DNA of 64,000 nucleotides, taken from positions 160,183-224,182 of the forward strand of contig NZ_LOCN01000007.1 in NCBI RefSeq assembly GCF_001574435.1, given 5' to 3'. The translations under genes and the position numbers were made by a program. The notes under the pieces were generated by a model. The model was given only the letters and a program-made list of their open reading frames with translations, had not been told where the DNA came from and ran no database searches. The DNA is from Moritella sp. JT01. GTDB taxonomy: Bacteria > Pseudomonadota > Gammaproteobacteria > Enterobacterales > Moritellaceae. This document shows positions 33,738 to 41,488 of the stretch, piece by piece. Positions within the stretch are counted from its first letter, which is position 1; each line of letters opens with the position of its first letter.

Positions 33738-34589
33738 GTGATCCACAACTTAAAATTATTAATGCCACAAACACGTATAGTTATTGGGCTACTAATCATG
33801 TTATTTAGTGGCTTCTACTCTATTAATGTCATGGCGACAACGACGGCCTACTGGAATAAAAGTAACGAAGCAACATCGCAGGATATCGACCACAGTCAAT
33901 GGCAATATGTTTTAAATCGCTATTTAATAGTGGATAAAAATAAGAATGCGATTAACTTGTTTAATTACAAAAACGTGACCAATGCAGACAAAGCAATTCT
34001 CAGACAATATCTCGTTCAACTGCAAAACATCAACCCCTTGCAACACACTAAAGCACAGCAACAAGCCTACTGGATAAACTTATATAACGCACAGACCATA
34101 CAACTGATTCTTGAAAATTATCCGGTAAAATCCATTACAAAATTAGGCGAACGCTTCTTTTCTTTTGGTCCGTGGGATGATAAGGCGGTGACAGTCAATG
34201 GTCAAACGCTCAGCTTGAATGATATAGAGCATGAAATACTGCGCCCTATTTGGAAAGATCCGCGTATCCATTATGCCGTAAACTGTGCCAGTTATGGTTG
34301 CCCCAATTTATCTGCCACGGCATTTATGGCAAGTAATACCGAACAACTATTAACTGCAGGTGCCTATGCTTATATCAATCATCCAAGAGGCGTTTCAATT
34401 CAAGGCGACGATTTAGAGGTCTCAAGTATTTACAAGTGGTATTCGGAAGATTTCGGGGATAATCAGCAGGCTCTGATTGAGCATTTTAAACGCTATGCAA
34501 GACCTTTATTAAAACAAGCGTTGATATTATTTCAACAAGATCCAGGGAGTATCGATTTCAAATATGATTGGCGTCTAAACCAGCCATGA
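33738..34589 (+). CDS. DUF547 domain protein
   Basis: A 283-residue exported protein with an N-terminal signal or anchor (VIGLLIMLFSGFYSINVMA). The DUF547 core is clear: QQAYWINLYNAQTIQLILENYPVKSI, then FGPWDDKAVTVNGQTLSLNDIEHEILRP and DPRIHYAVNCASYGCPNL, with a conserved Cys. The family is widespread and uncharacterised; a papain- or transglutaminase-like role has been guessed. The start is a GTG; an ATG 24 bases later (MPQTR) is an alternative. Confidence 0.82.
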   Translation: MIHNLKLLMPQTRIVIGLLIMLFSGFYSINVMATTTAYWNKSNEATSQDIDHSQWQYVLNRYLIVDKNKNAINLFNYKNVTNADKAILRQYLVQLQNINPLQHTKAQQQAYWINLYNAQTIQLILENYPVKSITKLGERFFSFGPWDDKAVTVNGQTLSLNDIEHEILRPIWKDPRIHYAVNCASYGCPNLSATAFMASNTEQLLTAGAYAYINHPRGVSIQGDDLEVSSIYKWYSEDFGDNQQALIEHFKRYARPLLKQALILFQQDPGSIDFKYDWRLNQP

Positions 34590-34620
34590 TGACTAATTTA
34601 GACGTACAAAGAGACGTTGT

Positions 34621-35778
34621 TTATTTAATCCACTCTAATGTGTCTTTATTTTGAATATAATTCGCTTGAACTTTTCCATGCCCAAGTTTAAGTTCAGCAG
34701 TATTTTTATCATATGATACATTCCCGCTAGGAAATCCTTGTGGGATGTCTTTAGGCAAGCCAGTATTAATTATATATCTGACGATAGATTCAGAAACGTC
34801 CATGTAAGCATTCATCTTAGGTAAATCTTTACGCATACTCGACCAGTTCATCCATACAGTCTCGTCGTCCCTTACGGTAATCGTTGCCCGTACGTGCATA
34901 GGCTTATTAGAAAATTGTTTCAACTTACGATCGACCGCATCATCAGTATTGGACTCTAAAATTTCTTTCTTAAAAAATTCAGAACTAGGTACAGTGTACA
35001 ATCTCTCTTTTTTATCTTTATCAATGCTGCTGCGAATCATAACTCGAAAAGAAGACTCATTATGATACTCGAGCAAAGAAAAAGAGTACTTTATACCTTT
35101 GTGATCAGTATAATCAAATTCCTTCTTCGACAAAGAATTCCAGGTTGCGACTGCACCTTCCAACGTGCTTTCTGGTCCAACACCCGATTCGTCTGCAATA
35201 GCAGCAATTATCTTTTGCACTGTGTTATCGTAAGCTTCATTTACCAGCCTCGCGATATTTTCTACCTTTTCAGTTTTTGTATTAGCATCATCGTTAAGAT
35301 TAACTATATCGCTAAAGCCAACATCAAATTTGGGTTTGTATGAATGAGCATCTTTGTCATTCGGAAATGCATCGGCATTATCACCAACGCCATCACCATC
35401 ACTGTCTTTTGTTTCATTTTTGTCATTCGGAAATGCATCGGCATTATCACCTACGCCATCACCATCACTGTCTTTTGTTTCATTTTTGTCATTCGGAAAT
35501 GCATCTGCATTATCACCTACACTATCACCATCACTGTCTTTAGTTTCATCTTTGTTATTCGGAAATGCATCGGCATTATCACCTACGCCATCACCATCAC
35601 TGTCTTTTGTTTCATTTTTGTCATTCGGAAATGCATCAAGGCTGTCAATAACACCGTCACCATCTGTATCCTTCGTATGACTCCCTTTAGTAGTCGTAGA
35701 ACCACCGCCGCCACCGCCACAAGCAGTTAGGAAAACAGATAATAAAACAGCCATAGCTGTCGATTGTACTAATGTCAT
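34621..35778 (-). CDS. Lipoprotein with thrombospondin type 3 calcium repeats
   Basis: About 385 residues. The lipobox is VFLTAC-G, then a Gly run. Residues about 35-150 hold five TSP3-like units: one DTDGDGVIDSLDAFPND and four close copies of DSDGDGVGDNADAFPN with spacer, each with the DxDxDG calcium-binding pattern, 22 residues per unit. The C-terminal 230 residues have no recognised fold but end in a pattern similar to the lipoproteins at 23321 and 26605 (SYDKNTAELKL). The ATG at 35778 follows AGAGAGGA. Such proteins are usually exposed and bind calcium for stability or adhesion. Confidence 0.82.
   Translation of the reverse strand: MTLVQSTAMAVLLSVFLTACGGGGGGSTTTKGSHTKDTDGDGVIDSLDAFPNDKNETKDSDGDGVGDNADAFPNNKDETKDSDGDSVGDNADAFPNDKNETKDSDGDGVGDNADAFPNDKNETKDSDGDGVGDNADAFPNDKDAHSYKPKFDVGFSDIVNLNDDANTKTEKVENIARLVNEAYDNTVQKIIAAIADESGVGPESTLEGAVATWNSLSKKEFDYTDHKGIKYSFSLLEYHNESSFRVMIRSSIDKDKKERLYTVPSSEFFKKEILESNTDDAVDRKLKQFSNKPMHVRATITVRDDETVWMNWSSMRKDLPKMNAYMDVSESIVRYIINTGLPKDIPQGFPSGNVSYDKNTAELKLGHGKVQANYIQNKDTLEWIK
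35353..35680 (-). repeat. 66-base coding tandem repeats (TSP3)
   Basis: Units start every 66 bases (35353, 35419, and so on) and are nearly identical at DNA level for four copies plus one diverged copy. They create long open frames in all three plus-strand phases, which are not genes. Confidence 0.92.
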
Positions 35779-36054
35779 TGACATCCTCTCTATAATTATA
35801 AATACACCGAACATGTCGTTTAGCGTTAGAAAAGATGCATTCTAAATTGAAATTATGGAGCGTTATGTCAGCGTTTGTAAATAAATTTATGGTGGTTAAT
35901 TCAGAAGGTTTAATACTATTGTTTTATAATGTATTTCAGCTTATCCAAAATAAATAATTTTATTCTAGATAGAATGTAAACATGCTTATTTAAGGCTTTA
36001 AGCATTTAAAGAAAGGATTAAAATGTGTCAAATACATATCATTGCATTTTTAAA
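35779..36054. other. AT-rich intergenic region
   Basis: About 275 bases between the calcium-repeat lipoprotein and the pilin-like gene. I see the AGAGAGGA ribosome-binding site at its left edge and nothing else that can be supported. Confidence 0.5.
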
Positions 36055-36579
36055 TTACGATACATGAACACTCACATCACCAGTATTGGAATCATAACGA
36101 ATGTATAGTTCAGTATTTTTACTCCACTTATAAAGGCAAATTCCCTTGTATTGATATTCTACAATATATGGTTCACTCGTTGCTAACTCATCAATTTTAT
36201 CACTGCCAGTGTTTAAAATTGCATTCCACAAAGAAGTACAATCAGCTGCATTATCAGCGTTTAATACTGTATCAGAACCTGCATAGCTCTGCGCAGGCCA
36301 TCCTGCAGTATTAAGATCAATTTGACCATCCAAACCAGCACCATACAATGGTAAATCATTTCGAGCATTGTGATCAGCTGGAGAGCCTATTATTAGCCAC
36401 TTACTGTGCGCAAGGTTTACTGCACTTTTTAAAGCGCCACCTGTTCCTTTGACAACGGCGATATCAGCATCATCAGCTAAGTTCAAAAATCGGGGCACTG
36501 CGGTAGCAGATAGTGTCCCAAGAACAATAATAACAATGACTAATTCGATAAGAGTAAAACCACGTTGTTGCGTATTCAA
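36055..36579 (-). CDS. Type IV pilin-like protein (prepilin-type N-terminus)
   Basis: A 174-residue protein with a class III leader: QQRG|FTLIELVIVIIVLGTLSATAVPRF, cut by prepilin peptidase after the Gly, with the Glu at +5. The rest has two Cys (ADCTSLW and GICLYKW) that could form the C-terminal disulphide of pilins. It resembles MSHA pilins or minor pseudopilins. No pilus assembly genes are near. The start codon is a TTG, with AAAGGTG upstream. Confidence 0.85.
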   Translation of the reverse strand: MNTQQRGFTLIELVIVIIVLGTLSATAVPRFLNLADDADIAVVKGTGGALKSAVNLAHSKWLIIGSPADHNARNDLPLYGAGLDGQIDLNTAGWPAQSYAGSDTVLNADNAADCTSLWNAILNTGSDKIDELATSEPYIVEYQYKGICLYKWSKNTELYIRYDSNTGDVSVHVS

Positions 36580-36646
36580 AACTGGACACCTTTAAGATAA
36601 GCTCGCTGCAATTATAGTGTAAACATTCTAATTATAAACCTATTAA

Positions 36647-37921
36647 TTAATTATTATTTTGCGCACTTTCAAAATAATAATTAATACGACTTCTCGGGTT
36701 TAAGTATTCATAAATATGTTCAGGCAATTTATCCGGTTTAATGACACCTGTAATTGACAGCTCACGCTCTTCAAGATCAATGATTGGGGCTTCTGCCCGA
36801 GGTACTTCCACGTCATAAATAAGGATGTTAGGATACAATAATCGATCTGAATTCACTGACAATACCAATCCTATCTGATCATTTGATAATCGTACAACAC
36901 TGCCTGGAGGGTAAATGCCCAACACCTTCACTAACAGTTTTAAATCACTTTGATTATACTTATTCGCGCTATTTTTATACAGCCAAGATAAGGCATTAGA
37001 CGGTACTCGTGCTTTCGTTACATCATTAGGGTGACAAAGTGTATCGTATTTATTCACGACACTCACAAGTTGAGTAAATAGGTCGATATCATTACCTTTT
37101 AAGCCTTTAGGGTAGCCACTACCATCTAATAGCTCATGATGCTGCGCAATAATAGCCTTCGCTGCATCCGGAAATGTATTCACTAAATTAACAAGATCGA
37201 GTCCATATTTAGGATGTAATTTTAAAAAGTTTTGCTCGACGTTGGTAAGTTCTGTCTTTTTACGTAATATTTGCGGGGGTACTTTCAACTTACCCATATC
37301 ATGAAACAACGCGCCCATACCAATAGTCTTAATGGAATCGGCATCTAAATTTTTCATCTTGGCGACAAGCATTGCAAGCACTGATACATTTAATGAGTGG
37401 TAATAAATATTTTCATTTTCTTTGGTTTCACTCATTAAGTGTAAAACGATATGTTCTTCTTTTAACAGAGAATCAACCATATCACCGATGAGTTGCTCAG
37501 CCTCATCAATCGCATTAAGAGGTCGACTAGACAGCTTCCCCATAACTGAACGCACTTGGATCATAGCTGATTGAAAGTTTTTTTCTGTTTTGGTTATTTT
37601 ACGGCGATGGCTTTTTAACTTTTCTATTTTTTCCTGTTTACGTTCCCATAACTCACGCTTAATCTGCTCAATATCGACATCACGCATAGCAGAGCACTCT
37701 GCTTGCGGTGCAGCATTTGGCAATGGCGGGGGTAGTAAGCCATTATCGCTGCGTTGTGGGTAAACTGTCACGTGCGCAATACCAAGCTTACGAATAAGTA
37801 GCAGTTTTTCTTGAGTATCAATTTTGAAATTATTGAACATAAAAGGATGATCGCACCAACCTAAAGGTAACTTAACGTAATTACCCACTTGAATACGATC
37901 CACAGAAACTTTGATACCACT
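36647..37921 (-). CDS. HD-GYP domain cyclic-di-GMP phosphodiesterase
   Basis: About 424 residues. The N-terminal DUF3391-like region (residues 1-130; VDRIQVGNYVKLPLGW) precedes a complete HD-GYP domain: HSLNVSVLAMLVAK, GMGALFHDMGKLKVPP, LHPKYGLDLV, QHHELLDGSGYPKGLKG. HD and GYP residues are intact, so it should cut c-di-GMP to pGpG or GMP and favour motility over biofilm. The ATG at 37921 was preferred to an upstream TTG. It lies next to a pilin-like gene in the same direction, 67 bases away. Confidence 0.9.
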   Translation of the reverse strand, partial: SGIKVSVDRIQVGNYVKLPLGWCDHPFMFNNFKIDTQEKLLLIRKLGIAHVTVYPQRSDNGLLPPPLPNAAPQAECSAMRDVDIEQIKRELWERKQEKIEKLKSHRRKITKTEKNFQSAMIQVRSVMGKLSSRPLNAIDEAEQLIGDMVDSLLKEEHIVLHLMSETKENENIYYHSLNVSVLAMLVAKMKNLDADSIKTIGMGALFHDMGKLKVPPQILRKKTELTNVEQNFLKLHPKYGLDLVNLVNTFPDAAKAIIAQHHELLDGSGYPKGLKGNDIDLFTQLVSVVNKYDTLCHPNDVTKARVPSNALSWLYKNSANKYNQSDLKLLVKVLGIYPPGSVVRLSNDQIGLVLSVNSDRLLYPNILIYDVEVPRAEAPIIDLEERELSITGVIKPDKLPEHIYEYLNPRSRINYYFESAQNNN

Positions 37922-38108
37922 CATAATAAACCACAAAACAAAACTGAAATGGCATATTATTGTATATATATACGATTATAAAGATGTTTTTATATTAGAT
38001 TCGATTAATAACAGTGAAAATTGATATCCCTCACACATTACTCGGTAATTACGTCTAAATATAACAGGTTGTTTGGTTTTAATCGTATTTAATCAATTAC
38101 TAACTTAC

Positions 38109-39926
38109 TCACACAGGTATAATTTGATGTTCGTCATGGTTACAAAACACACTGTAATTCTTATCCGTATCTTCGAAATAATCACCTGATAATACAGTAT
38201 TCACATAACGCCAGTCAGTACGTACTCGATCTTCTGTGAATGTCAACGTCATGAAACCACGGTCACGTAGATTAGCGTACCTTAAGCCTTCGACCAAACC
38301 AACCACAGCATCTTGTACTTCGCTTTGTAGTACCTCAGCAATTTGAAGATAGTACTCCATACCGGGTGATGATACCGAAGATGTTGCAAACTCAACACCC
38401 ACAGCGTCACCCTGTTCATCTTTTAGATCACTTGCCCATGCATTATGTGTATCACCAGCAATAACAACAAGGTTGCTGTTACTTGCTTTTGCTGTAGCCA
38501 GAATTTCTTCACGCTCATACGCATAACCATCCCAAGCATCTAGATTATACGGAATTGATGGCATCTTGATTAACGCTTTTTTTTCTTCAGTCAATTTATA
38601 CTGATTGAGTTTTAAATAAGCCAGTTCACGACGTTTTAATGTCGTGTCGTTAGCTTGTTTACGTACTTCTAATTCGACTAATTTTTTCATTTTAGCAAAC
38701 TGCACAAAACTAAGGTGCTTGTTAACAACAGAAGCTGATAGGTGCATTTTACCCATCAATACTTGTTGTCCAAGTAACTGCCAGCGCGAACTTGATGTTT
38801 CAAGCTTATTTTGTAGCCAGCTGAGCTGCGGTTTACCAAGCAATGTTCTATCGCTGTTCATTGCATCGCCCCTGAATTTAATTTCATCAAAGCGTTCTGG
38901 TAAGCCGTTGTGGATAAAGTCGTTATTCGGGAAAAAATAATCAGCATGATTTAACTGCTTATCACGTGCTAAAACACGAGTGTCTAACATGTGTAAGTCA
39001 AGTAAATCGCCAAATTGGAAGGAACGGTAGATTTCTAAATTATTACCTTCGAACCATGGTCGGATTGGTAACCATTCAAAATAGGCTTGTAATGCAGCCA
39101 TTTTACGAACCTCAAAATCACCTTCATCTTCGTTATGGTTTTCAGCCCCGTCCTTCCACGTATCGTTAGCAACTTCATGATCATCCCATACAGTTATAAA
39201 CGGTACTTTACGATGTAGTCCATGTAGTTTAGCGTCACTTCGGTATTGGCCATAACGAAGACGATAATCTTCTAATGTCAGTAGCTCTCCAGCAGGTAAT
39301 ACCTGACGATTTAACGCGTCGGCGTTATTACTTGCATAACCATCACGGCTATATTCATAAATATAATCGCCTAAATGCAATACAGCATCAATATCGTCTT
39401 GCTGTGCAGCCAAGTCATAAACATTAAAATGACCAGCAGGATAGTTGGCGCAAGAAAAGACCGCGAGCTTTACTTGCTCCACCCGGCCTACAGGTAATGT
39501 TTTTGTTGTACCTGTCATAGATACTTGCTCACGAGCAGTAAAGCGATAGTAATAACGTGTATTTGCTTCTAAACCAATTGCATCAACTTTAACAGTAAAG
39601 TCTTTTGATGCGCTAGTCAGCGTTTCACCCGTCGTCACTAATTGGTTGAATGATTCGTCTAGCGCGACTTCCCAAGCCACTCTAATCACATCATTACCTG
39701 ATGTATTTTCTTGTTCAGGGCTAAGTCGAGTCCAAATAATAACGGCTGATTGAGTCGGGTCACCACTGGCAACCCCATGTTTGAATTGAGAGTCAATTTC
39801 AACCAAATTATAACGCTCGATATCATCTTCGACAGTACAAGCGACTAAGCCATTTGAAAGAATTGCGATACCAACACCTTTTGCTGACGTAGCAAGAAAG
39901 TCACGACGAGTAAAATTCCATTTCAT
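38109..39926 (-). CDS. phoD: PhoD-like alkaline phosphatase/phosphodiesterase
   Basis: A 605-residue enzyme with a Tat signal (TRRDFLATSA) and a possible lipobox LVAC, so it should cross the membrane folded and stay in the periplasm or as a lipoprotein. The PhoD motifs are present: VFSCANYPAGHFNVYD, HLGDYIYEY, WDDHEVANDTW and VVIAGDTHNAW, which bind Ca and Fe. It frees phosphate from phospho-mono- or diesters. A weak partial PHO-box-like CTGTCAT is found upstream. It is monocistronic. Confidence 0.9.
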   Translation of the reverse strand: MKWNFTRRDFLATSAKGVGIAILSNGLVACTVEDDIERYNLVEIDSQFKHGVASGDPTQSAVIIWTRLSPEQENTSGNDVIRVAWEVALDESFNQLVTTGETLTSASKDFTVKVDAIGLEANTRYYYRFTAREQVSMTGTTKTLPVGRVEQVKLAVFSCANYPAGHFNVYDLAAQQDDIDAVLHLGDYIYEYSRDGYASNNADALNRQVLPAGELLTLEDYRLRYGQYRSDAKLHGLHRKVPFITVWDDHEVANDTWKDGAENHNEDEGDFEVRKMAALQAYFEWLPIRPWFEGNNLEIYRSFQFGDLLDLHMLDTRVLARDKQLNHADYFFPNNDFIHNGLPERFDEIKFRGDAMNSDRTLLGKPQLSWLQNKLETSSSRWQLLGQQVLMGKMHLSASVVNKHLSFVQFAKMKKLVELEVRKQANDTTLKRRELAYLKLNQYKLTEEKKALIKMPSIPYNLDAWDGYAYEREEILATAKASNSNLVVIAGDTHNAWASDLKDEQGDAVGVEFATSSVSSPGMEYYLQIAEVLQSEVQDAVVGLVEGLRYANLRDRGFMTLTFTEDRVRTDWRYVNTVLSGDYFEDTDKNYSVFCNHDEHQIIPV

Positions 39927-40058
39927 TGTAGAAACCTTTGTTTTAATTATTGTTTAGAATGTTTTTAGAATATATATGAAATGGATTATGTGGATGTTCT
40001 ATGACAGAAATGATTAATTATGATGAAAGTTTAAATAATGTTGGGCCATTGTTTAAAT

Positions 40059-40085
40059 GGCTTTATGAAAGAATTCCATAAAGCC
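40059..40085 (-). terminator. Terminator-like hairpin after the HisA-like gene
   Basis: GGCTTTATG pairs with CATAAAGCC around a nine-base loop. The T run is poor, so efficiency may be low. Confidence 0.6.
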
Positions 40086-40102
40086 AACTAAATTAGTCAG
40101 TA

Positions 40103-40861
40103 TTAATGACTCTGATTCCAATCAATACACTGCTGTAATGTAATACCAGAACCGCCAAATATGTCTAACGCACTGCCTATCGTTAAATCCACTTTACCCT
40201 TTGATAATTGCTCAACTAAAGCAAGATCATCAATACTGCGAGCGCCACCAGCATAAGTCACTGGTATTGTCGTATGCTGACCGAGTAAAGTAACAAGCTC
40301 TTGATCTATGCCATTTTGCAACCCTTCAACATCAGCAGCATGAATCAAAAACTCAGCGCAATGCTCAGAAAGTTGCGCTAATGTGTCTGCATTTATGACG
40401 GTGCTCGTGATTGTCTGCCAACGGTTCGTTGCAATATTCCAACCCTGTGCCGTTTTTCTACAACTCAGATCTAAAATTAAATGCTCTTTTCCGATTAATG
40501 CTTTTAACTGCGCTAATTTTTCCCAGCTAAACTCGTCACCATCAAACAGATATGATGTAACAATGACATGAGATGCGCCAGCCGCTATATACCGGGCGGC
40601 GTTAGTTAAGTTAACACCACCACCAAATTGTAGTCCTTGAGGCCATGCTTCTAATGCTTTTAGCACTTCAGTTTCATTATTGGGGCCTAATGCAATCACA
40701 TGGCCACCGCGTAAATCATGTTGACGATAAATATCGGCATAATATGCCGCGTCATATTGACTGATAAAATTAGTCGCAGCACCTTGATCATTCAAGCTAC
40801 CACCAACAATTTGTTTTACTTTACCTTGGTGTAAATCAATACAAGGACGAAACTGAGTCAA
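40103..40861 (-). CDS. HisA-type isomerase, eukaryotic-like (His6 group)
   Basis: A 252-residue beta/alpha barrel. MTQFRPCIDLHQGKVKQIVGG at the N-terminus, LQFGGGVN, AGASHVIVTSYLFD, DLSCRKT and the C-terminal YAGGARSIDDL with GSALDIFGG match the eukaryotic-type phosphoribosylformimino-5-aminoimidazole carboxamide ribotide isomerase, not the usual bacterial HisA. Asp9 in CIDL and the later Asp could be the acid/base pair. The gene stands alone and not in a his operon. It may serve histidine synthesis or a related sugar isomerisation; I cannot tell. Confidence 0.82.
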   Translation of the reverse strand: MTQFRPCIDLHQGKVKQIVGGSLNDQGAATNFISQYDAAYYADIYRQHDLRGGHVIALGPNNETEVLKALEAWPQGLQFGGGVNLTNAARYIAAGASHVIVTSYLFDGDEFSWEKLAQLKALIGKEHLILDLSCRKTAQGWNIATNRWQTITSTVINADTLAQLSEHCAEFLIHAADVEGLQNGIDQELVTLLGQHTTIPVTYAGGARSIDDLALVEQLSKGKVDLTIGSALDIFGGSGITLQQCIDWNQSH

Positions 40862-41100
40862 AACAACACTCCTCTGTTTAAAGACTAAACGATCAATTCC
40901 TGATCGTAACTCGATTTTAGCTCACCAGTATAACCAGAATTACAGCAGAATGCGGTGTTTTAAAATATCGAGGATAAAAAGAGAGGTAACTCATTAAAAA
41001 ATAATCAAATGAGAAAGTAAGTACGAAGGTATATGAAATTGAACAAATAAAACGGTAAGAGATAAAGTATAACGGGCAGACGTCGAATATCAGAAACTAA

Positions 41101-41126
41101 AACGCCATCTATAGATAGATGGCGTC
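41101..41126 (-). terminator. Terminator of the 27-codon gene
   Basis: ACGCCATCTA pairs exactly with TAGATGGCGT around a four-base loop, followed on the minus strand by TTTTAGTTT. Confidence 0.8.
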
Positions 41127-41146
41127 AAATTCTGAATGCCTAGAAA

Positions 41147-41230
41147 TTAGTAGCCTAAATGTCTTGGGTAAGTGAATTTCGAGTTATATAAATCACCAAA
41201 AACAGGTGTTGCAGGTACTGAATTTTTCAT
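41147..41230 (-). CDS. Very short gene for a 27-residue peptide
   Basis: The peptide starts MKNSVPATPVFGD and ends KFTYPRHLGY before TAA; it is polar, without Cys and without a transmembrane segment. An AGAAGGTGA ribosome-binding site lies 7-8 bases before the ATG, a clean fit. A terminator follows 21 bases after the stop and a structured leader with its own promoter precedes it, so it forms a complete transcription unit. I do not recognise it. It is not like a his leader (one His only). It could be a small protein, a peptide signal precursor or a leader peptide; no maturation enzyme is nearby. Confidence 0.6.
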   Translation of the reverse strand: MKNSVPATPVFGDLYNSKFTYPRHLGY

Positions 41231-41370
41231 AGGGGTCACCTTCTAAATCATTAATCAAAAATCGAACCAAATGGCTCAGTTGATCTCGGTTCCTTGGAGG
41301 CGGTTTAACGGACTCATCCTTTGAGCATTTTTATATCTTCTCGAGAAGATGTGACCAATGTAACATAAAA
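41231..41370 (-). promoter_or_regulatory. Structured leader of the 27-residue gene
   Basis: Read on the minus strand: a perfect palindrome ATCTTC-TCGA-GAAGAT (41335-41350) can form a 5' hairpin, then GCTCA pairs with TGAGC across about 45 bases and GAACC with GGTTC. A plausible promoter lies upstream (TTGTAT, 16 bases, TACATT). No known riboswitch class matched. Role is unknown. Confidence 0.45.
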
Positions 41371-41488
41371 AAACAACAATACAAGCTTTCATTTGAAACG
41401 TATCACATAATCAAACAAACAATATTGCTTTCCATATTAAGATTTAAACCTATGTAATGGCGACCAATGTGTGCGTTTTATCGATTTC

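Larger units (their letters stand above)
40862..41488. other. Intergenic region with a short gene and structured leader
   Basis: 627 bases between icmF and the HisA-like gene. It holds, on the minus strand, a presumed promoter, a palindrome, a structured leader, a 27-codon gene and a terminator, described separately. The left part (40862-41100) shows no gene. Confidence 0.6.

Noticed and set aside
35353..35680. Regular repeats that could recall a CRISPR array
   Set aside because: There are no unique spacers; the 66-base units are coding, in frame and continuous.
35340..35730. Long plus-strand open frames rich in Ser, Pro, His and Ile over the calcium-repeat gene
   Set aside because: They are produced by the 66-base repeats of the minus-strand gene in all phases, with no ribosome-binding site.
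39960..40020. Partial PHO-box-like CTGTCAT upstream of phoD
   Set aside because: Only one half-site fits; the second half is too degenerate to call.
41147..41230. Idea that the 27-residue peptide is a histidine-type attenuator for the HisA-like gene
   Set aside because: It contains a single His, and the hairpin after it has no visible alternative pairing.
41290..41330. GGATGAGTCCG stretch resembling part of a hammerhead ribozyme core in the leader of the 27-codon gene
   Set aside because: The matching GAAA side and stem are missing, so no ribozyme fold can be supported.
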